Below are positions 48,061 through 59,057 of a stretch of DNA of 64,000 nucleotides, piece by piece. The DNA comes from Alligator mississippiensis. Lineage: Eukaryota > Chordata > Crocodylia > Alligatoridae. How positions within the stretch are numbered: the stretch's first letter is position 1; each line of letters starts with the position of its first letter. The notes under the pieces are model-generated. The model was not told the origin of the DNA, did no database searches, and saw only the letters and a list, made by a program, of their open reading frames with translations. The position numbers and the translations under genes were made by a program. Location: assembly GCF_030867095.1 (NCBI RefSeq), contig NC_081826.1:43688001-43752000 (forward strand), written 5' to 3'.

Positions 48061-49354
48061 TACCAGCACAGCTGGCTGTAGTATGTAATAATATTGCTAT
48101 GTCACTATAGTTGGTCTGTTTTTTTGGCCTAGGCAAGGCCACAGTGACGGGGAGAAGGGAATACAAATATCAGTCAGATGAACTGAATCTTAGGCTGGGC
48201 TTCCTGGTAGGTAAAAGCTACATCTGCAAAAACAGATTCTGTTTGGCAACTTTGGATTCACAGCAAGAACAGCTCTGAGCTATTAGGGTAGGATGCAAAA
48301 CTGAACAACGTGTCCATGTGCAGTGTTTCTGATGGACAAGGGAGTTTTGGTCATAATGAACACGAGGGTATACTGGAACACCACCAAGTTCACTGAACGT
48401 CAGTCCCCTTAAAAAGACAGCAGCTACTGATGCAAGTTTATGTTAAATTTTCAGCAGCCAAGTTCCTGAGTGATGAGACAGCTATTTTTTTACAGTCTGT
48501 ACTTTAGGCATATCAGCAAGTGACATAATGGCAAGTCACTTGTAAGCCACAGGAAAAAGAATATAAATCTCTTGAATTGAGTGACAAGATATACAAACTG
48601 CTTGTTTAAAGGATTCATTATCAAGGATATTCTTTATAATTTTGAATTTGACTTTTGAATCTATGTCATAATATTTTAATATAATCCTCTGATAGTTTAC
48701 AGCCAACCACCATCTTTTGAAGATTTACCAAGCCTTGCCTCTGTCTGCTCCCAGCTTCTTCCACTTGCTTATTTTGATTAAGATTGCCAAGCAGAGAAGG
48801 GAAGAAAGAAGGAAGTTCTGATGTCCCACATCCCCCTGCCGGATCTGCCCAGTTTGCTATGGCTGCCAAGGGTAGAGAAGTAGGCTTTGAAGGCCCACTG
48901 TTTGGCTCAGAAACCTGTAAGCAAGTGTCAGAACCAAGGCTCTGTCCTCTAGCCTGTCAGCTGACAGGAAAGTAAGAGGCTTCTGGGGTGTTGCAGCTAC
49001 ATGTTGCCTCTTCCGTGTAGCTGTACAGAAGGGGCCAGTCTGTCCCCTCTGTCCTTTTGTGCAGGCAAAGTGATGACTCTTGCAAGACGATCATCTGGAA
49101 TTTAGTTAATGTATTTCTTTTTTAAATTATTTGTTTTGAAGTAAACTTTAAGGCAGGACATGGACTTTCAAAATGGACATACATTTAAAAACCAACAAGA
49201 TGGGGCACAGTACAAACCAGCCATCCCCAGGCTGCTCACTTCACATTATTTTAGGGCAAAATAAATTTAAAAGCTTCATTCTTGTGAAGTGAAGGCCAAG
49301 CAACTGCTTAATCACAATTAATACCAACATATTCCTTCCCTACCCTCCCTACAG

Positions 49355-49456
49355 GCTGCCTGCCAGCATACAGAGGAACTGCATCTAAGCGGACCTCTGC
49401 AAGACATGACTTTCAGTGTTCAAGAAGGTACAATTGGATTTCAGTACCTATACCAG
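49355..49456 (+). CDS. CDH17: CDH17, coding exon 2: start of cadherin repeat 1
   Basis: This 102-base exon (residues 24-57) lies between ccctacag and gtaatc, phase 0 on both sides. It encodes the mature N-terminus, with LSGPLQDMTFSVQEG followed by FQYLYQ. The Glu of VQEG (residue 47) is the calcium-coordinating XEX-type Glu at the base of the first cadherin strand. No classical Trp2 or HAV adhesion motif is seen, in keeping with the 7D-cadherin family, to which LI-cadherin belongs. Confidence 0.9.
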
Positions 49457-50893
49457 GTAATCATGATCTTGGAGAGTTTGTCAGCGACCCCAAAGGCCAC
49501 AGGCTTCCATTATCTGAAAACTCATACAATTAAAGAAACCAAAATTATCAGAATAAATCTAGAATGGATATTAGTGTAATCCTCATTTCTAGTAAATGAA
49601 CACAAGCAATTACTGTATTGCTTGAACTCAAGACAAGGTCCCCCCCCCCCCCCATTTAACACGAGAAAAGCCCCTCGTCTTGGATTTGAGTACAAGCAGG
49701 GACGCCAGGTGGGTGCTGTGGCTCTTGACTCTGGTCCCATCCCAGATCAGGGGTCAGAGTCAGACCACAGCTGCAGCATTCCCCCAGCATCTGCTGCTTC
49801 CCCGCAGCCTGGCCCCACCACTGTCGTTTACCCTCTGGCTTGGCTTTGGCTCTGGCCCTGCTCCAGCCCAAGGCATAGATTACATGGCCCTTCTGGCCCC
49901 CTCCCAACCACGCAGCATCAGCTCCAGCTCCAGTCTCAGCCCAAGCTCCAGGGCTGGAGCTGCCACCATCGCAACTACTGCTGCATGGTAAGGCAGTGGC
50001 TAGAGTGATCATGTGCTTCGTCCCCCAGCCTGGAGCTACAGGTTAAGTGGCAGGAGGTAGAGTTAGTGGAAGGGACAGGCAGGGAGGCAGGTGGTGGGGA
50101 GCAGGCAACAGAGGGCACAGGCATGGAGGCAAGCAGGAACAGGGGGCAAGTAGTAGCAGAGGTAGGTGCAGGGGGGCCAGGCACCAGGGTGCACAGGTAC
50201 CAGGGTGTAGAGGTACTGGGAGTGGGGGTGGGGCAAGCAGCAAGGGGGAACAGGAGGGGAGAGGGGGCAGGGGGAAGCCTACTTGTCTCCCCTGCTGCCT
50301 ACCCCTGCCCCCATGCTGCTGATGCCCTAACTGCAGTGGAGGGAGGTGAATTTAAGATGACCCTGAAATAATTACATTCTAAACCTGGAAAATTATAACA
50401 AATTTATATATTTTCCATGTATTGTATCTAATTATTGGGGGGGTCATCTTAAATGCAAAGTTGTCTTGGATTCAGGTAAATATAGTACATATGTTCATTT
50501 CATTTCTGCAACTCTCTCTTCTTAGAAGTTCCCTTTGCCGCAGGCAGGTCACTCCAAGTGACCATTGCCATATTTTTGCAGGCAGGAACATAGCAGAGAC
50601 AACAGACAGATAGATGGGGGATGAGAGGGTCATGTCACCCCATTCTTATCCTCAAACAAGCATTATAAGGAGATATTTGCTATGGAGAATGTGGAACCCT
50701 TACTCCCTGCTAGAGTTCAAAACAATTCATTGAAGAATTTAAAATGAAAAACACCTGCTTTGGTTGAGCAAACTACTTGAATACCATCTCTCCAGCTCCA
50801 TTTGGAAGTAATGCTAACAATGAATTCCAAGAAAAAGTTGTTATGTAATACTCTTTCACACTAACCTCTTGACTTCTTCTTTTTCTCCTGTAG
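49457..50893 (+). other. CDH17: CDH17 intron 2
   Basis: Donor gtaatc, acceptor ctcctgtag. Most of the intron (49613-50485) is a TA-flanked non-autonomous DNA transposon with a GC-rich core. Confidence 0.85.
49613..50485. mobile_element. Tc1/mariner-like non-autonomous element (873 bp)
   Basis: TA dinucleotides flank it (49611-49612 and 50486-50487). The terminal inverted repeats are ctgtattgcttgaactcaag on the left and ctatatttacctgaatccaa on the right, with caagacaa shared just inside. A C-tract (49639-49654) and a matching G-tract (50437-50443) face each other. The core is GC-rich with spurious open frames. The ctgtatt terminus resembles that of the element at 26486-28977, suggesting related transposases. 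Confidence 0.6.
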
Positions 50894-51031
50894 TTCATAA
50901 TAGAGCCGCCTGCTGATAGTCTGAGACTAAGTGGTGAAACAGATGGCATCTTTGAAATCGGACCAAAGCAAGGAATTTTGTATTTCAATAAGACTTTAGA
51001 CAGAGAAACCAAAGCTGTCTATAAGTTACAG
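50894..51031 (+). CDS. CDH17: CDH17, coding exon 3: cadherin repeat 1
   Basis: This 138-base exon (residues 58-103) lies between ctcctgtag and gtgaat, phase 0. It encodes the middle of the first cadherin repeat, with LSGETDGIFEIG, GILYFNKTLDRET and VYKLQ. LDRET at 92-96 is the conserved calcium-binding DRE motif. The resemblance to mammalian cadherin-17 is strong here. Confidence 0.95.
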
Positions 51032-52009
51032 GTGAATGCTGGGTGAAAAATAGGAGGGAGTAGTAATTATTTTGCATTTTTTTGCCAAAACCTGAAATTG
51101 GGGGGGAAAACTTTCCCCTGAATTTCCAATTGTTCCTTCAGACCACCATTTGCTGGCAGGTTCTGATCCAAGACCTTACATCCCATCTGTCAGAACTGGG
51201 ACAGTTCACTATGTTAAACTAATAAGAAAAGGGGAAGGAAGGACAGGGATCAACTGAACTCCCATGCTAATTCACCTGACCTTGGTGTTCCCCCAAGCTA
51301 CAGTGCTTCGAGTTTAAGAGGTAGTCTGAAGCACAGTGTGCAGTACTGCTGCACTTGGTAAGTTTACCACACAGATATGATCTAAGGAAGTTCCAAAAAC
51401 CTAGAAAAAACCTAACATGCCAATATTTGAAAAGGTAAATGAGATGACCTGGGTATCGTTAGAGACCTGTCAATTTGGTATTGATCTCAAGTAAAATAAT
51501 GGTTAATATAGGGCTCAATAAAGAATTAAATAACAACAACAACAACAAAGGAAATGGGATTTAATGGCAATAGAACCTGTCAAACTAATTGGATATCTTT
51601 TTGTGATGAGATTATGAATCTGGTTGATGAAGGTAATAGTGTACTAATTATGCACCCAGTAAACATTTGCAAAAACTTAGTATATCAAACCAAATGCTGA
51701 AGCAATGTTGTTGTCCTCCATTTTGTAAGAAAAGTTCCTGTGTAAATGTAGAGCATGAGCAAGACCTTCTTGTCTGTTCTGTTTCCATTTTATCTCTGAG
51801 TATATCTACAATGGCACCATGCACTGCTGAGCAGAGATACAGTTTGGGTACCAAAATAAGTACAGATGCAAAAGCATGGCAATCCACCTGCACTAATATA
51901 TCCTACTTCTCAGCAGGTCTAAGTACCCTGGGCAGAGTCCTGTGCTAATATAGTTATACTGCTTCTTGTACTCAAACTATCTTGGAGCACAAACTTTACT
52001 GTGTAGACC

Positions 52010-52290
52010 AGTGTTTCTGAAGACCCCCTCATTAGACTCTAGGCACCCCTCAGAAAATGTGAGATCTTAATTTTCGCTTGTTTTTTTTCTATAAAAAATA
52101 GTAGAGCAATTCTTTTCTTGCAAAGAATGTAGAAAGACCACAACAGGTCAGAATGTTTTTAAAACTATGAAGTCCTATTCAAAATTTCTGGTTTTAATTT
52201 TGTAAACCATATATGCACATCTAACAGTGCTAATGTTGTGTGGCACCCTTGAAAAGACTTCACAGCATCCCAGGATGTTATGTAGATATA
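52010..52290. repeat. dispersed repeat, copy 2 (pair with 16440-16700)
   Basis: This begins with agtgtttctgaagacccc, like the start of hAT-type elements (known form: cagtgtttctcaacc). It shares with the 16.5 kb copy the blocks gaatgtttttaaaactatg, gcacatctaacag and cccttgaaaaga in the same order. Confidence 0.5.
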
Positions 52291-53103
52291 TCCTCAGTCT
52301 CACTTATCTTACCAAATCATTGGCACTCTTCTAGGTTTTGCATGGATCAGCTGGATCAAACATTTCTAACATAATCTCACACTACAGCCATTCAGTACAT
52401 TTTTCACTTAAATGATTTGTCTCATCCTAGAAATCTGGGCAGCCAATGAATCAACTAAAAATCAATTTCAGTTCTTGCAAAATGGAATTTCTCCAAGTTT
52501 TTCTTCCAACAAATAAATTCAAGACTGTTTTCCATTTTGATTCAGAATGAAAAAAAAATCAAGATCTCAAAACTTTTCCTGAGGTGGAAAATCCTGCACA
52601 GCTTTGCTCTCCTAAGGCTCATCCTTAAGGCGAGCCCTCTGAATCAAATTATTTTTCTTGACATTTTTACCATTAGCAATGCCCTATACACATAGTTCGA
52701 TAGTCTGCGTTGGATTATGGAACTATAAAGATGAAAGACACTGATTCCTGACACTGAGCTGTCCTGAAGAGTTTGCCTTATTCAACAATGTTCAGAATCC
52801 AGCCTTAACTAACCTCCAGGGAAATCACGGGGAAAAGGAGCTCAGACTATTACTGAAACAGGCCACCACATGAGGATGACCCTCTTCCTCATTGCTGGTT
52901 TTTGTGCTGCGGAAACTACCATGCGAACGATGTCATGAAGCCAAAACGATATGAACTGCAGTAAGCGGTTGTGGTACTGACAGTCCAGTCCAGAGAAACT
53001 TATCCCTTTGAAAGGGGTTGTACCAAGATTTGTTGAGAGAAAGTTGCAGCAATTGCCTTTGTGACTTTTATTCAGGCTCTTGACAATGATAGTAATGGTC
53101 TAG

Positions 53104-53573
53104 ACTGGAGCAGCAACATATGGCCCATGAGCCAGGTTTGGTTCATGTAATCACTGGCTCCAGCCCAGGAGCTGGAGGGCTTTGCCTGTGCCTGTTCAGG
53201 GGCTCAGCAGTGAGGAGCTGCATCAGGGCCAGGCAGCTTCCAGCTGCACTCTTGCTGCAGTTTCTTTTCCCTACCACCCAATGCTCCCCAAGGCTGCAGC
53301 ATGGGCTCAGCTTCCAGCCAGGGGGGAGCTGCAGTGGGGCCAAGATGCACCTGTGCTGCAGCTGAGAGGTAGAGGGGGGAGGGAGAAGCAGTGGTAGCAT
53401 GGACAGAGTTCCCAGCCATCCAACCCAGGTGCAACTCTCCACCTGCTGGAATCTGCCCAACCCCAGTCAGGGAGCAGGGGGCTGGGATAAGCATCGGCAG
53501 CACAAATGCAGTTCCCAGCTACTTGGCCTGGAGTGGGTGGAAAGAAAATACAGTATCTCACTGGTGATGTCAC
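53104..53573. mobile_element. possible hAT-type insert with 8-bp target duplication
   Basis: TGGTCTAG occurs at 53096-53103 and again at 53574-53581, the size expected for hAT elements. The left end contains ggcccatgagcca, resembling the hAT/Charlie-type ggcccacgggcca also seen, inverted, at 60950-60990. The right terminal inverted repeat is not recognisable, so the case is incomplete. The core is GC-rich and non-coding. Confidence 0.4.
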
Positions 53574-53665
53574 TGGTCTAGCCCATTTGACTCAGGCTGA
53601 TGCAATGGTCAAAATCACTTACATGGGTATTGGTCTCTGACATTTATTTCTCTTTTCATTGTTAG

Positions 53666-53807
53666 GTGAATGCCGTAGATGCAAAGGGAGAGAAAGTAAA
53701 AGGTCCCTACATTATCACTGTAAATGTTCAGGACATCAATGATAACCAGCCGCAGTTTGACCAGGAAAAGTATTTTGGAGTAGTGAGGCCACTACCTTCA
53801 CGTGCAG
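53666..53807 (+). CDS. CDH17: CDH17, coding exon 4: end of repeat 1 and linker
   Basis: This 142-base exon (residues 104-150 plus one base of 151) begins after cattgttag and ends at cgtgcag|gtaatt in phase 1. It contains VNAVDAKGEKVKGPYIITVN and then the inter-repeat calcium-binding linker DINDN (126-130). QPQFDQEKYFG begins cadherin repeat 2. Confidence 0.95.
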
Positions 53808-54133
53808 GTAATTGCCATTATCATTATAATTGTTGTTAAGATTTTCACTGTTCTTACATTTTCTTTATTCATTCTGGATTACTGGCTTAAGCAGTGCAAA
53901 GTGACCCCAAGCTACTTAGACATAGATAGCAGAGAATGCCCTCTGGGCAGAAGAACTCCCCACTGATGAAGAGTTAGTAGACGAAACAATTCCCCACCCC
54001 TGGTGTAGGTGGGGAGAGGAAGTGTCCAGGGCAGGACCTATAAGATTCTCCAAGGGATTTGATGTTAGGGCTATACATTTAGCCTGATTAGTGTAGGTGC
54101 TGAGAGGTTCTGAGTGCATTAGTGCATACTTAG

Positions 54134-54712
54134 TAAATTTGCAGATTATACCAAATTGGGTGGAGGAGCGAACGCTCTGCATGGTACAGTTAGGATCCAG
54201 AATGACCTTGATAAACTGAAAAAATGGTCTGAAATTAATCAAACGAAATTCACTAAGGATGAGGGCAAAGTCCTGTGCTTAGGATAGAAAAATCACATGC
54301 ATAAATACACATAGGGGAATGACTGACTAGGCTGCAGTACTGCAGAAAAGAACCTGGGGGTTACGGTAGACCATAAGCTGAATATGAGCCAACTGTGTGC
54401 TCTTGTTACAAAAAAGGCCAATAGCATAAATGGTTTTATTCATAGGAGTACCGCTTGCAAGTCAAGGGAAGTGATTCTTCCCCTCTATTCAGCACTGTTA
54501 AAGCATTGCCTGAGGTCCTATGGCCAGTTTTGGGTACTACACTTCAAGAAAAGAGTCCATTGGAGAGCAGCAAAAACGATTAGAGGTCTGGGAAATATGA
54601 TTTACAAGAAGAGATTGAAAGAAGTGGGGTTATTGAATCCGGAGAAAGGAAGACTTCTTAGGAGGGTGGATTGGATAACCTCCTGAGGTCCTTCCAGCCC
54701 TCCTTTTCTATA
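54134..54712 (+). mobile_element. CR1-like LINE, old 3' fragment
   Basis: Decayed sequence reads aatttgcagattataccaaa (the FADDTKL region) at 54136. It continues through an RT C-terminal domain with STACKSREVILPLYSALLKH (frame 54384-54686) to a 3' end ctcctgaggtccttccagcc. It has several stops and lacks the 8-bp CATAGATT tail of the young copies. Confidence 0.75.
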
Positions 54713-54904
54713 AGGTTGAGCAGGGATTTGGTAACAGCATAGGTGACACGTAAGGAGGGGTGCATGGGGGGGCCACGTGCCCCTCCCCCCCCATTACTGT
54801 GTCATTGGCATGGTGTGGGGCTGCAACCTGGACAGAGCCAGTGCCTGGCAGCAGTGGGGGCAGCGGTGGTGCCAGTGGCACAAAGGTTTGCCCCACCACT
54901 GTCA

Positions 54905-55063
54905 TCACTTATGTATCATCTATGGGCAACAGTCTTCAAATACCTGAAAGGTGGTTATAGAGCATGGTGATAGACTCTTCTCTCTATCAACAGGAGACAG
55001 GAAAAGAAGTAACAGTATGATGCCAGCTGACTTCCTGCCCCTGGGGCAGGGGGCTGGACTTGA
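54905..55063 (+). mobile_element. old CR1-like 3' end, left half (interrupted)
   Basis: This reads tcttcaaatacctgaaaggt, then a part ending gcagggggctggacttga. The expected continuation (tgatcttctgaggtcccttc) is found at 55917-55936, on the other side of the younger copy at 55064-55913. Confidence 0.6.
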
Positions 55064-55913
55064 TTCATAGATTCATAGATGCTAGGGTCGGAAGGGACCT
55101 CAATAGATCATCGAGTCCGACCCCCTGCATAGGCAGGAAAGAGGTTTAGGTGACCCCAGCTAGATGCTTATCTAACCTCCTCTTGAAGACCCCCAGGGTA
55201 GGGGAGAGCACCACCTCCCTTGGGAGCCCATTCCAGACCTTGGCCACTCTAACTGTGAAGAAGTTCTTCCTAAAGTCCAGTCTAAATCTGCTCTCTGCTA
55301 GCTTGTGGCCATTATTTCTTGTAACCCCCAGGGGTGCCTTGGTGAATAAAATCTCACCCATTCCCTTCTGTGCCCCCGTGATGAACTTATCGGCAGCCAC
55401 AAGGTCGCCTCTCAACCTTCTCTTGCGGAGGCTGAAGAGGTCCAGGTGCCCCAGTCTCTCCTCACAGGGCTTGGCCTGCAAGCCCTTAACCATACGAGTG
55501 GCCCTTCTCTGGACCCTCTCCAGGTTATCCACATCCCTCTTGAAGTGTGGCACCCAAAACTGCATGCAGTATTCCAACTGTGGTCTGACCAGTGCCCGAT
55601 AGAGGCGAATTATCACCTCCTTGGTTCTGTTCAACATGCATCTGCTGATGCACGATAAAGTGCCATTAGCTTTTCTTATGGCTTCGTCACACTGCCGACT
55701 CATGTTCATCTTGGAGTCCACTAGGACTCCAAGATCCCTTTCTGCTTCCGTTCCACCCAGCAGGTAATTTCCGAGGCAGTAGGTATGCTGGACATTTTTC
55801 CTCCCTAGGTGCAGCACTTTGCATTTCTCCTTGTTGAATTTCATTCTATTGTTTTCCGCCCATGTGTCCAACCTGTCCAGGTCTGCTAGTAGTTGTTCCC
55901 TGCCCCCCCCTCC
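55064..55913 (-). mobile_element. CR1 LINE, 3' part, inserted into an older CR1
   Basis: This has the young-subfamily 3' tail (ttcatagattcatagatg, 55064-55081). The minus-strand frame from 55146 holds ERDLGVLVDSKMNMSRQCD, the RVQRRATRMVKGL block and the FKRRLDKHLAGVT end. It is truncated at its 5' end near 55908-55913. The open frame continues into the flanking older element, so its first residues are not CR1 ORF2. Confidence 0.9.
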
Positions 55914-55966
55914 CGATGATCTTCTGAGGTCCCTTCCAGCCCTAATGTCTATGAAATCTATGAAAT
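55914..55966 (+). mobile_element. old CR1-like 3' end, right half
   Basis: gatgatcttctgaggtccct leads into ttccagccctaatgtctatg and a tatgaaat-type tail. It continues the element cut at 55063. Confidence 0.65.
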
Positions 55967-56210
55967 TGCAACAAAGGACATTTAGTTTGAATATTAGGAA
56001 AAACTTTCTCACTAGGAAGGTGGTTAAGCCCTGGAATGGATTACTTAGAGAGCCTGTGGAATCTCCATTCTGGGAAGTTTTCAAGAGCAAGTTAGACAAA
56101 CAGTTGCTGGCTGGGGTGATAGATCAGAGATGAGCCTGACTGGAGCAGGGAGTTGGATTAGATGACCTACTTGCGTCCCTCCCTCCACTTTTCTATGATT
56201 CTATCCTTGT
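55967..56210 (+). mobile_element. CR1-like LINE, old 3' fragment
   Basis: The + strand encodes a decayed RT C-terminus (LNIRKNFLTRKVVKPWNGLL, then WEVFKSKLDKQLLAGVI). A 3' end with ttggattagatgacctactt and tctatgattctatcc follows. It directly abuts the preceding 3' end. Confidence 0.7.
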
Positions 56211-56314
56211 GGGTCTTCCTTTCTCTGTCACTTGTGACTGATTGTTATATGAACTGAAGAATCATGACCTCACTCTCCATTCTCTTACTGACTTTTCTTC
56301 TATTATCCAAACAG

Positions 56315-56473
56315 GCAAACCTTTCATGTATGTGCATGCTACTGACTTTGATGATCCTACAACTCCCAATGCACAGCTGAGTTACAGCATTTTCCAGCAT
56401 TTTCCTAACCCCTATAATGTGATGCTTTTTGAGATCAATAATAAAACTGGAGGAATCGCTACTAGTCCTCAAG
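56315..56473 (+). CDS. CDH17: CDH17, coding exon 5: cadherin repeat 2
   Basis: This 159-base exon (residues 151-204, both codons shared) lies between tccaaacag and gtatgg. It reads KPFMYVHATDFDDPTTPNAQ and then FEINNKTGGIAT. The calcium-binding DxD-type motif ATDFDD is at 159-164. LDRET of repeat 2 is not seen, as in cadherin-17 generally at this position. It ends in phase 1. Confidence 0.95.
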
Positions 56474-56803
56474 GTATGGAAAATTATTGTCTTGGTTGAA
56501 ACTTGTATTTGTGAACTGCTTAGATATAGTAGCGGTAGTGATAGTTGATATAGAAAATATTAAGGAAGAGATGACTTGAAAATGTCTTCTGTTATTCCGT
56601 GGAATTAGTTGTTATGCTTAACCACTTATGGAACTACCATCTCATACAGTATAACCGATTATTGTCTATTTTTGTAGTGCCTAGAAGCCTCAGTCACAGC
56701 ATCCTGTTGGACTAAGCACCAAAAAAGAGAACAGAAATGGATAATTATGAGTTAATTATGATAGTGCCAGTAGATTATATATTTGTCATGAACAGGTGTT
56801 TCT

Positions 56804-58590
56804 TATAGATTCATAGATTCATAGATGTTAGGGTCAGAAGGAACCTCAATAGATCATCTAGTCCGACCCCCTGCATAAGCAGGAAAGAGTGCTGGGTCTA
56901 GATGACCCCAGCTAGATACTCATTTAACCTCCTCTTGAAGACCCCCAGGGTAGGGGAGAGCACCACCTCCCTTGGGAGCCCGTTCCAGACCTTGGCCACT
57001 CGAACTGTGAAGAAGTTCTTCCTAATGTCCAATCTAAATCTGCTCTCTGCTAGCTTGTGGCCATTGTTTCTTGTAACCCCCGGGGGTGCCTTGGTGAATA
57101 AATACTCACCAATTCCCTTCTGTGCCCCCGTGATGAACTTAAAGGCAGCCACAAGGTCGCCTCTCAACCTTCTCTTGCGGAGGCTGAAAAGGTCCAGTTT
57201 CTCTAGTCTCTCCTCGTAGGGCTTGGTCTGCAGGCCCTTGACCATATGAGTTGCCCTTCTCTGGACCCTCTCCAGGTTATCCGCATCCTTCTTGAAGTGC
57301 GGCGCCCAGAATTGCACGCAGTACTCCAACCGCGGTCTGACCAGCGCCCTATAGAGGGGAAGTATCACCTCCCTGGACCTATTCGTCATGCATCTGCTGA
57401 TGCACGATAAAGTGCCATTGGCTTTTTTGATGGCTTCGTCACACTGCCGGCTCATGTTCATCTTGGAGTCCACTAGGACTCCAAGATCCCTTTCCACCTC
57501 TGTGCCACCCAGCAGGTCATTCCCTAGGCTGTAGGTGTGCTGGACATTTTTCCTCTCTAGGTGCAGCACTTTGCATTTCTCCTTGTTCAACTGCATCCTG
57601 TTGTTTTCTGCCCACTTGTCCAACCTATCCAGGTCTGCCTGCAGCTGTTCCCTGCCCTCCGGCGTGTCCACTTCTCCCCATAGCTTTGTGTCATCTGCAA
57701 ACTTGGACAGAGTACATTTGACTCCCTCGTCCAAGTCACTGATGAAGACATTAAAGAGTATCGGTCCAAGGACTGAGCCCTGCGGGACCCCACTGCCCAC
57801 ACCCTTCCAGGTCGAGACCGACCCATCCACCACGACTCTTTTGGTGCGACCCTTTAGCCAATTCGCCACCCACCGGACTGTGTAGTCATCCACATCACAG
57901 CCTCTTAACTTGTTCACCAGTATGGGGTGGGATACCGTATCGAAGGCCTTCCTGAAGTCTAAGTATACAACATCCACCCCTCCTCCTGTGTCCAGGCGTT
58001 TCGTAACCTGGTCATAGAAGGCGAATAGATTGGTCAGGCACGATCTGCCTGCCACAAACCCATGCTGGTTTCCCCTCAGCATAATTTGCCCTGCTGGGCT
58101 CTCACAAATGTGAGCCTTGATAATTTTTTCAAAGACTTTACCAAGGATGGAGGTGAGACTGACTGGCCTATAGTTGCCCGGGTCCTCCTTCCTCCCCTTC
58201 TTGAAAATGGGGACCACATTAGCCCTTTTCCAGTCCTCCAGGATTTGGCCCGTGCGCCACGAGCGTTCGAATATTCCCGCCAGTGGCTCTGCAATGATGT
58301 TGGCCAGTGCCTTCAGCACCCTCGGATGGAGCTCATCCGGGCCTGCCGACTCTGCACCACCTCAGGATCTACGTATGGAAGTCTGGCGCCTTGCTGCTGC
58401 CTCTCTACAACCCCAGTGAGAGACTTGTTGTGCCCCTCACTTAGGAACACTGAGGCAAAGAACTCGTTGAGGAGTTCAGCCTTGTCCCCCCTGTCTGTCA
58501 CCAATTGTTTCTGCCCATTTAGCAGAGGTCCTATTCCTCCCTGGGCCTTCCTTTTACTCCCAATATATCTAAAAAACAATTTCTTGTTGT
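56804..58590 (-). mobile_element. CR1 LINE, 5'-truncated, with 28-bp deletion
   Basis: This is nearly identical to the 16953-18783 copy. It has a tail of the 8-bp unit at 56804-56825 and is truncated at its 5' end near 58590. The RT frame runs open from 58319 to 56898, with [19 protein letters not shown] and FADDTKLWG intact. It is broken upstream by a 28-bp deletion near 58350 that removes the segment running from ttaaaggcatcc to caagtgac in the related copies. The N-terminal part continues in another frame (58579-58313). Confidence 0.95.
56898..58319 (-). pseudogene. CR1 ORF2 reverse transcriptase, broken copy
   Basis: The 473-residue open part carries the complete RT core and C-terminal domain. 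The missing 28 bp shifts the frame against the upstream part (58579-58313), so no continuous product spans both. The endonuclease domain is absent. Confidence 0.85.
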
Positions 58591-58679
58591 CTTCTTGGAC
58601 AATGCATCTTTACAATGGCATTACCTTATGCTAGTTCAGATAAGCACCAAATAAGAATTGTCTCTCAAAAATCTGTGTG

Positions 58680-58699
58680 TTTATTTATTTATTTATTTA
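58680..58699. repeat. (TTTA)n short repeat
   Basis: Five units of ttta within an AT-rich stretch. Confidence 0.9.
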
Positions 58700-59057
58700 A
58701 ATATTAAAATTCCAGTATAGTATTGCACTCAGCAGAAGAGCAGTTCTCAGGCTTTTAGGTAATTATGACAGAGAAATAAATGAAGGGCCTCATGAAATCA
58801 ACTGGAATTGATCAGACCTTGAAATACTACCTATGCTTTCCAGTCCTTATTCTCTCCCTTGGGAAGCAGGATAAAGCAATACACCCAATCCATTTTAGGG
58901 GCTGATGAAAAATACCTTGGAATAACAGTTATATAAAAACATGTGCTGGCACAGATACACAAAAAAGTGTTTAGGATCCCTCTGTTGATAAGCAATGTGT
59001 GTGTAATATCAGAGCCTTGGTATTGTTTCATTCATATCACTTTGTTTTGGTTTCTAG

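Larger units (their letters stand above)
44991..49354 (+). other. CDH17: CDH17 intron 1 (coding numbering)
   Basis: Donor gtaagt, acceptor ccctacag. It contains an LTR-like stretch (46370-46860), a hAT-like element (47164-47653) and a palindromic MITE-like region (47760-48060). The rest is AT-rich with nothing recognised. Confidence 0.8.
51032..53665 (+). other. CDH17: CDH17 intron 3
   Basis: Donor gtgaat, acceptor cattgttag. It holds a short caacaa repeat near 51531-51548, copy 2 of a dispersed repeat (52010-52290) and a GC-rich, possibly hAT-derived insert (53104-53573). Confidence 0.8.
53808..56314 (+). other. CDH17: CDH17 intron 4, a CR1 insertion cluster
   Basis: The intron is mostly CR1-derived: an old plus-strand copy (54134-54712), another plus-strand 3' end split by a younger minus-strand copy (54905-55063, 55064-55913 and 55914-55966), and a further plus-strand 3' end (55967-56210). 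A GC-rich stretch (54713-54900) is unassigned. Confidence 0.8.
56474..59057 (+). other. CDH17: CDH17 intron 5
   Basis: Donor gtatgg, acceptor tttctag. It is dominated by a 1.8-kb minus-strand CR1 (56804-58590). A (TTTA)n stretch lies at 58680-58699. The remainder is AT-rich with nothing recognised. Confidence 0.85.
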
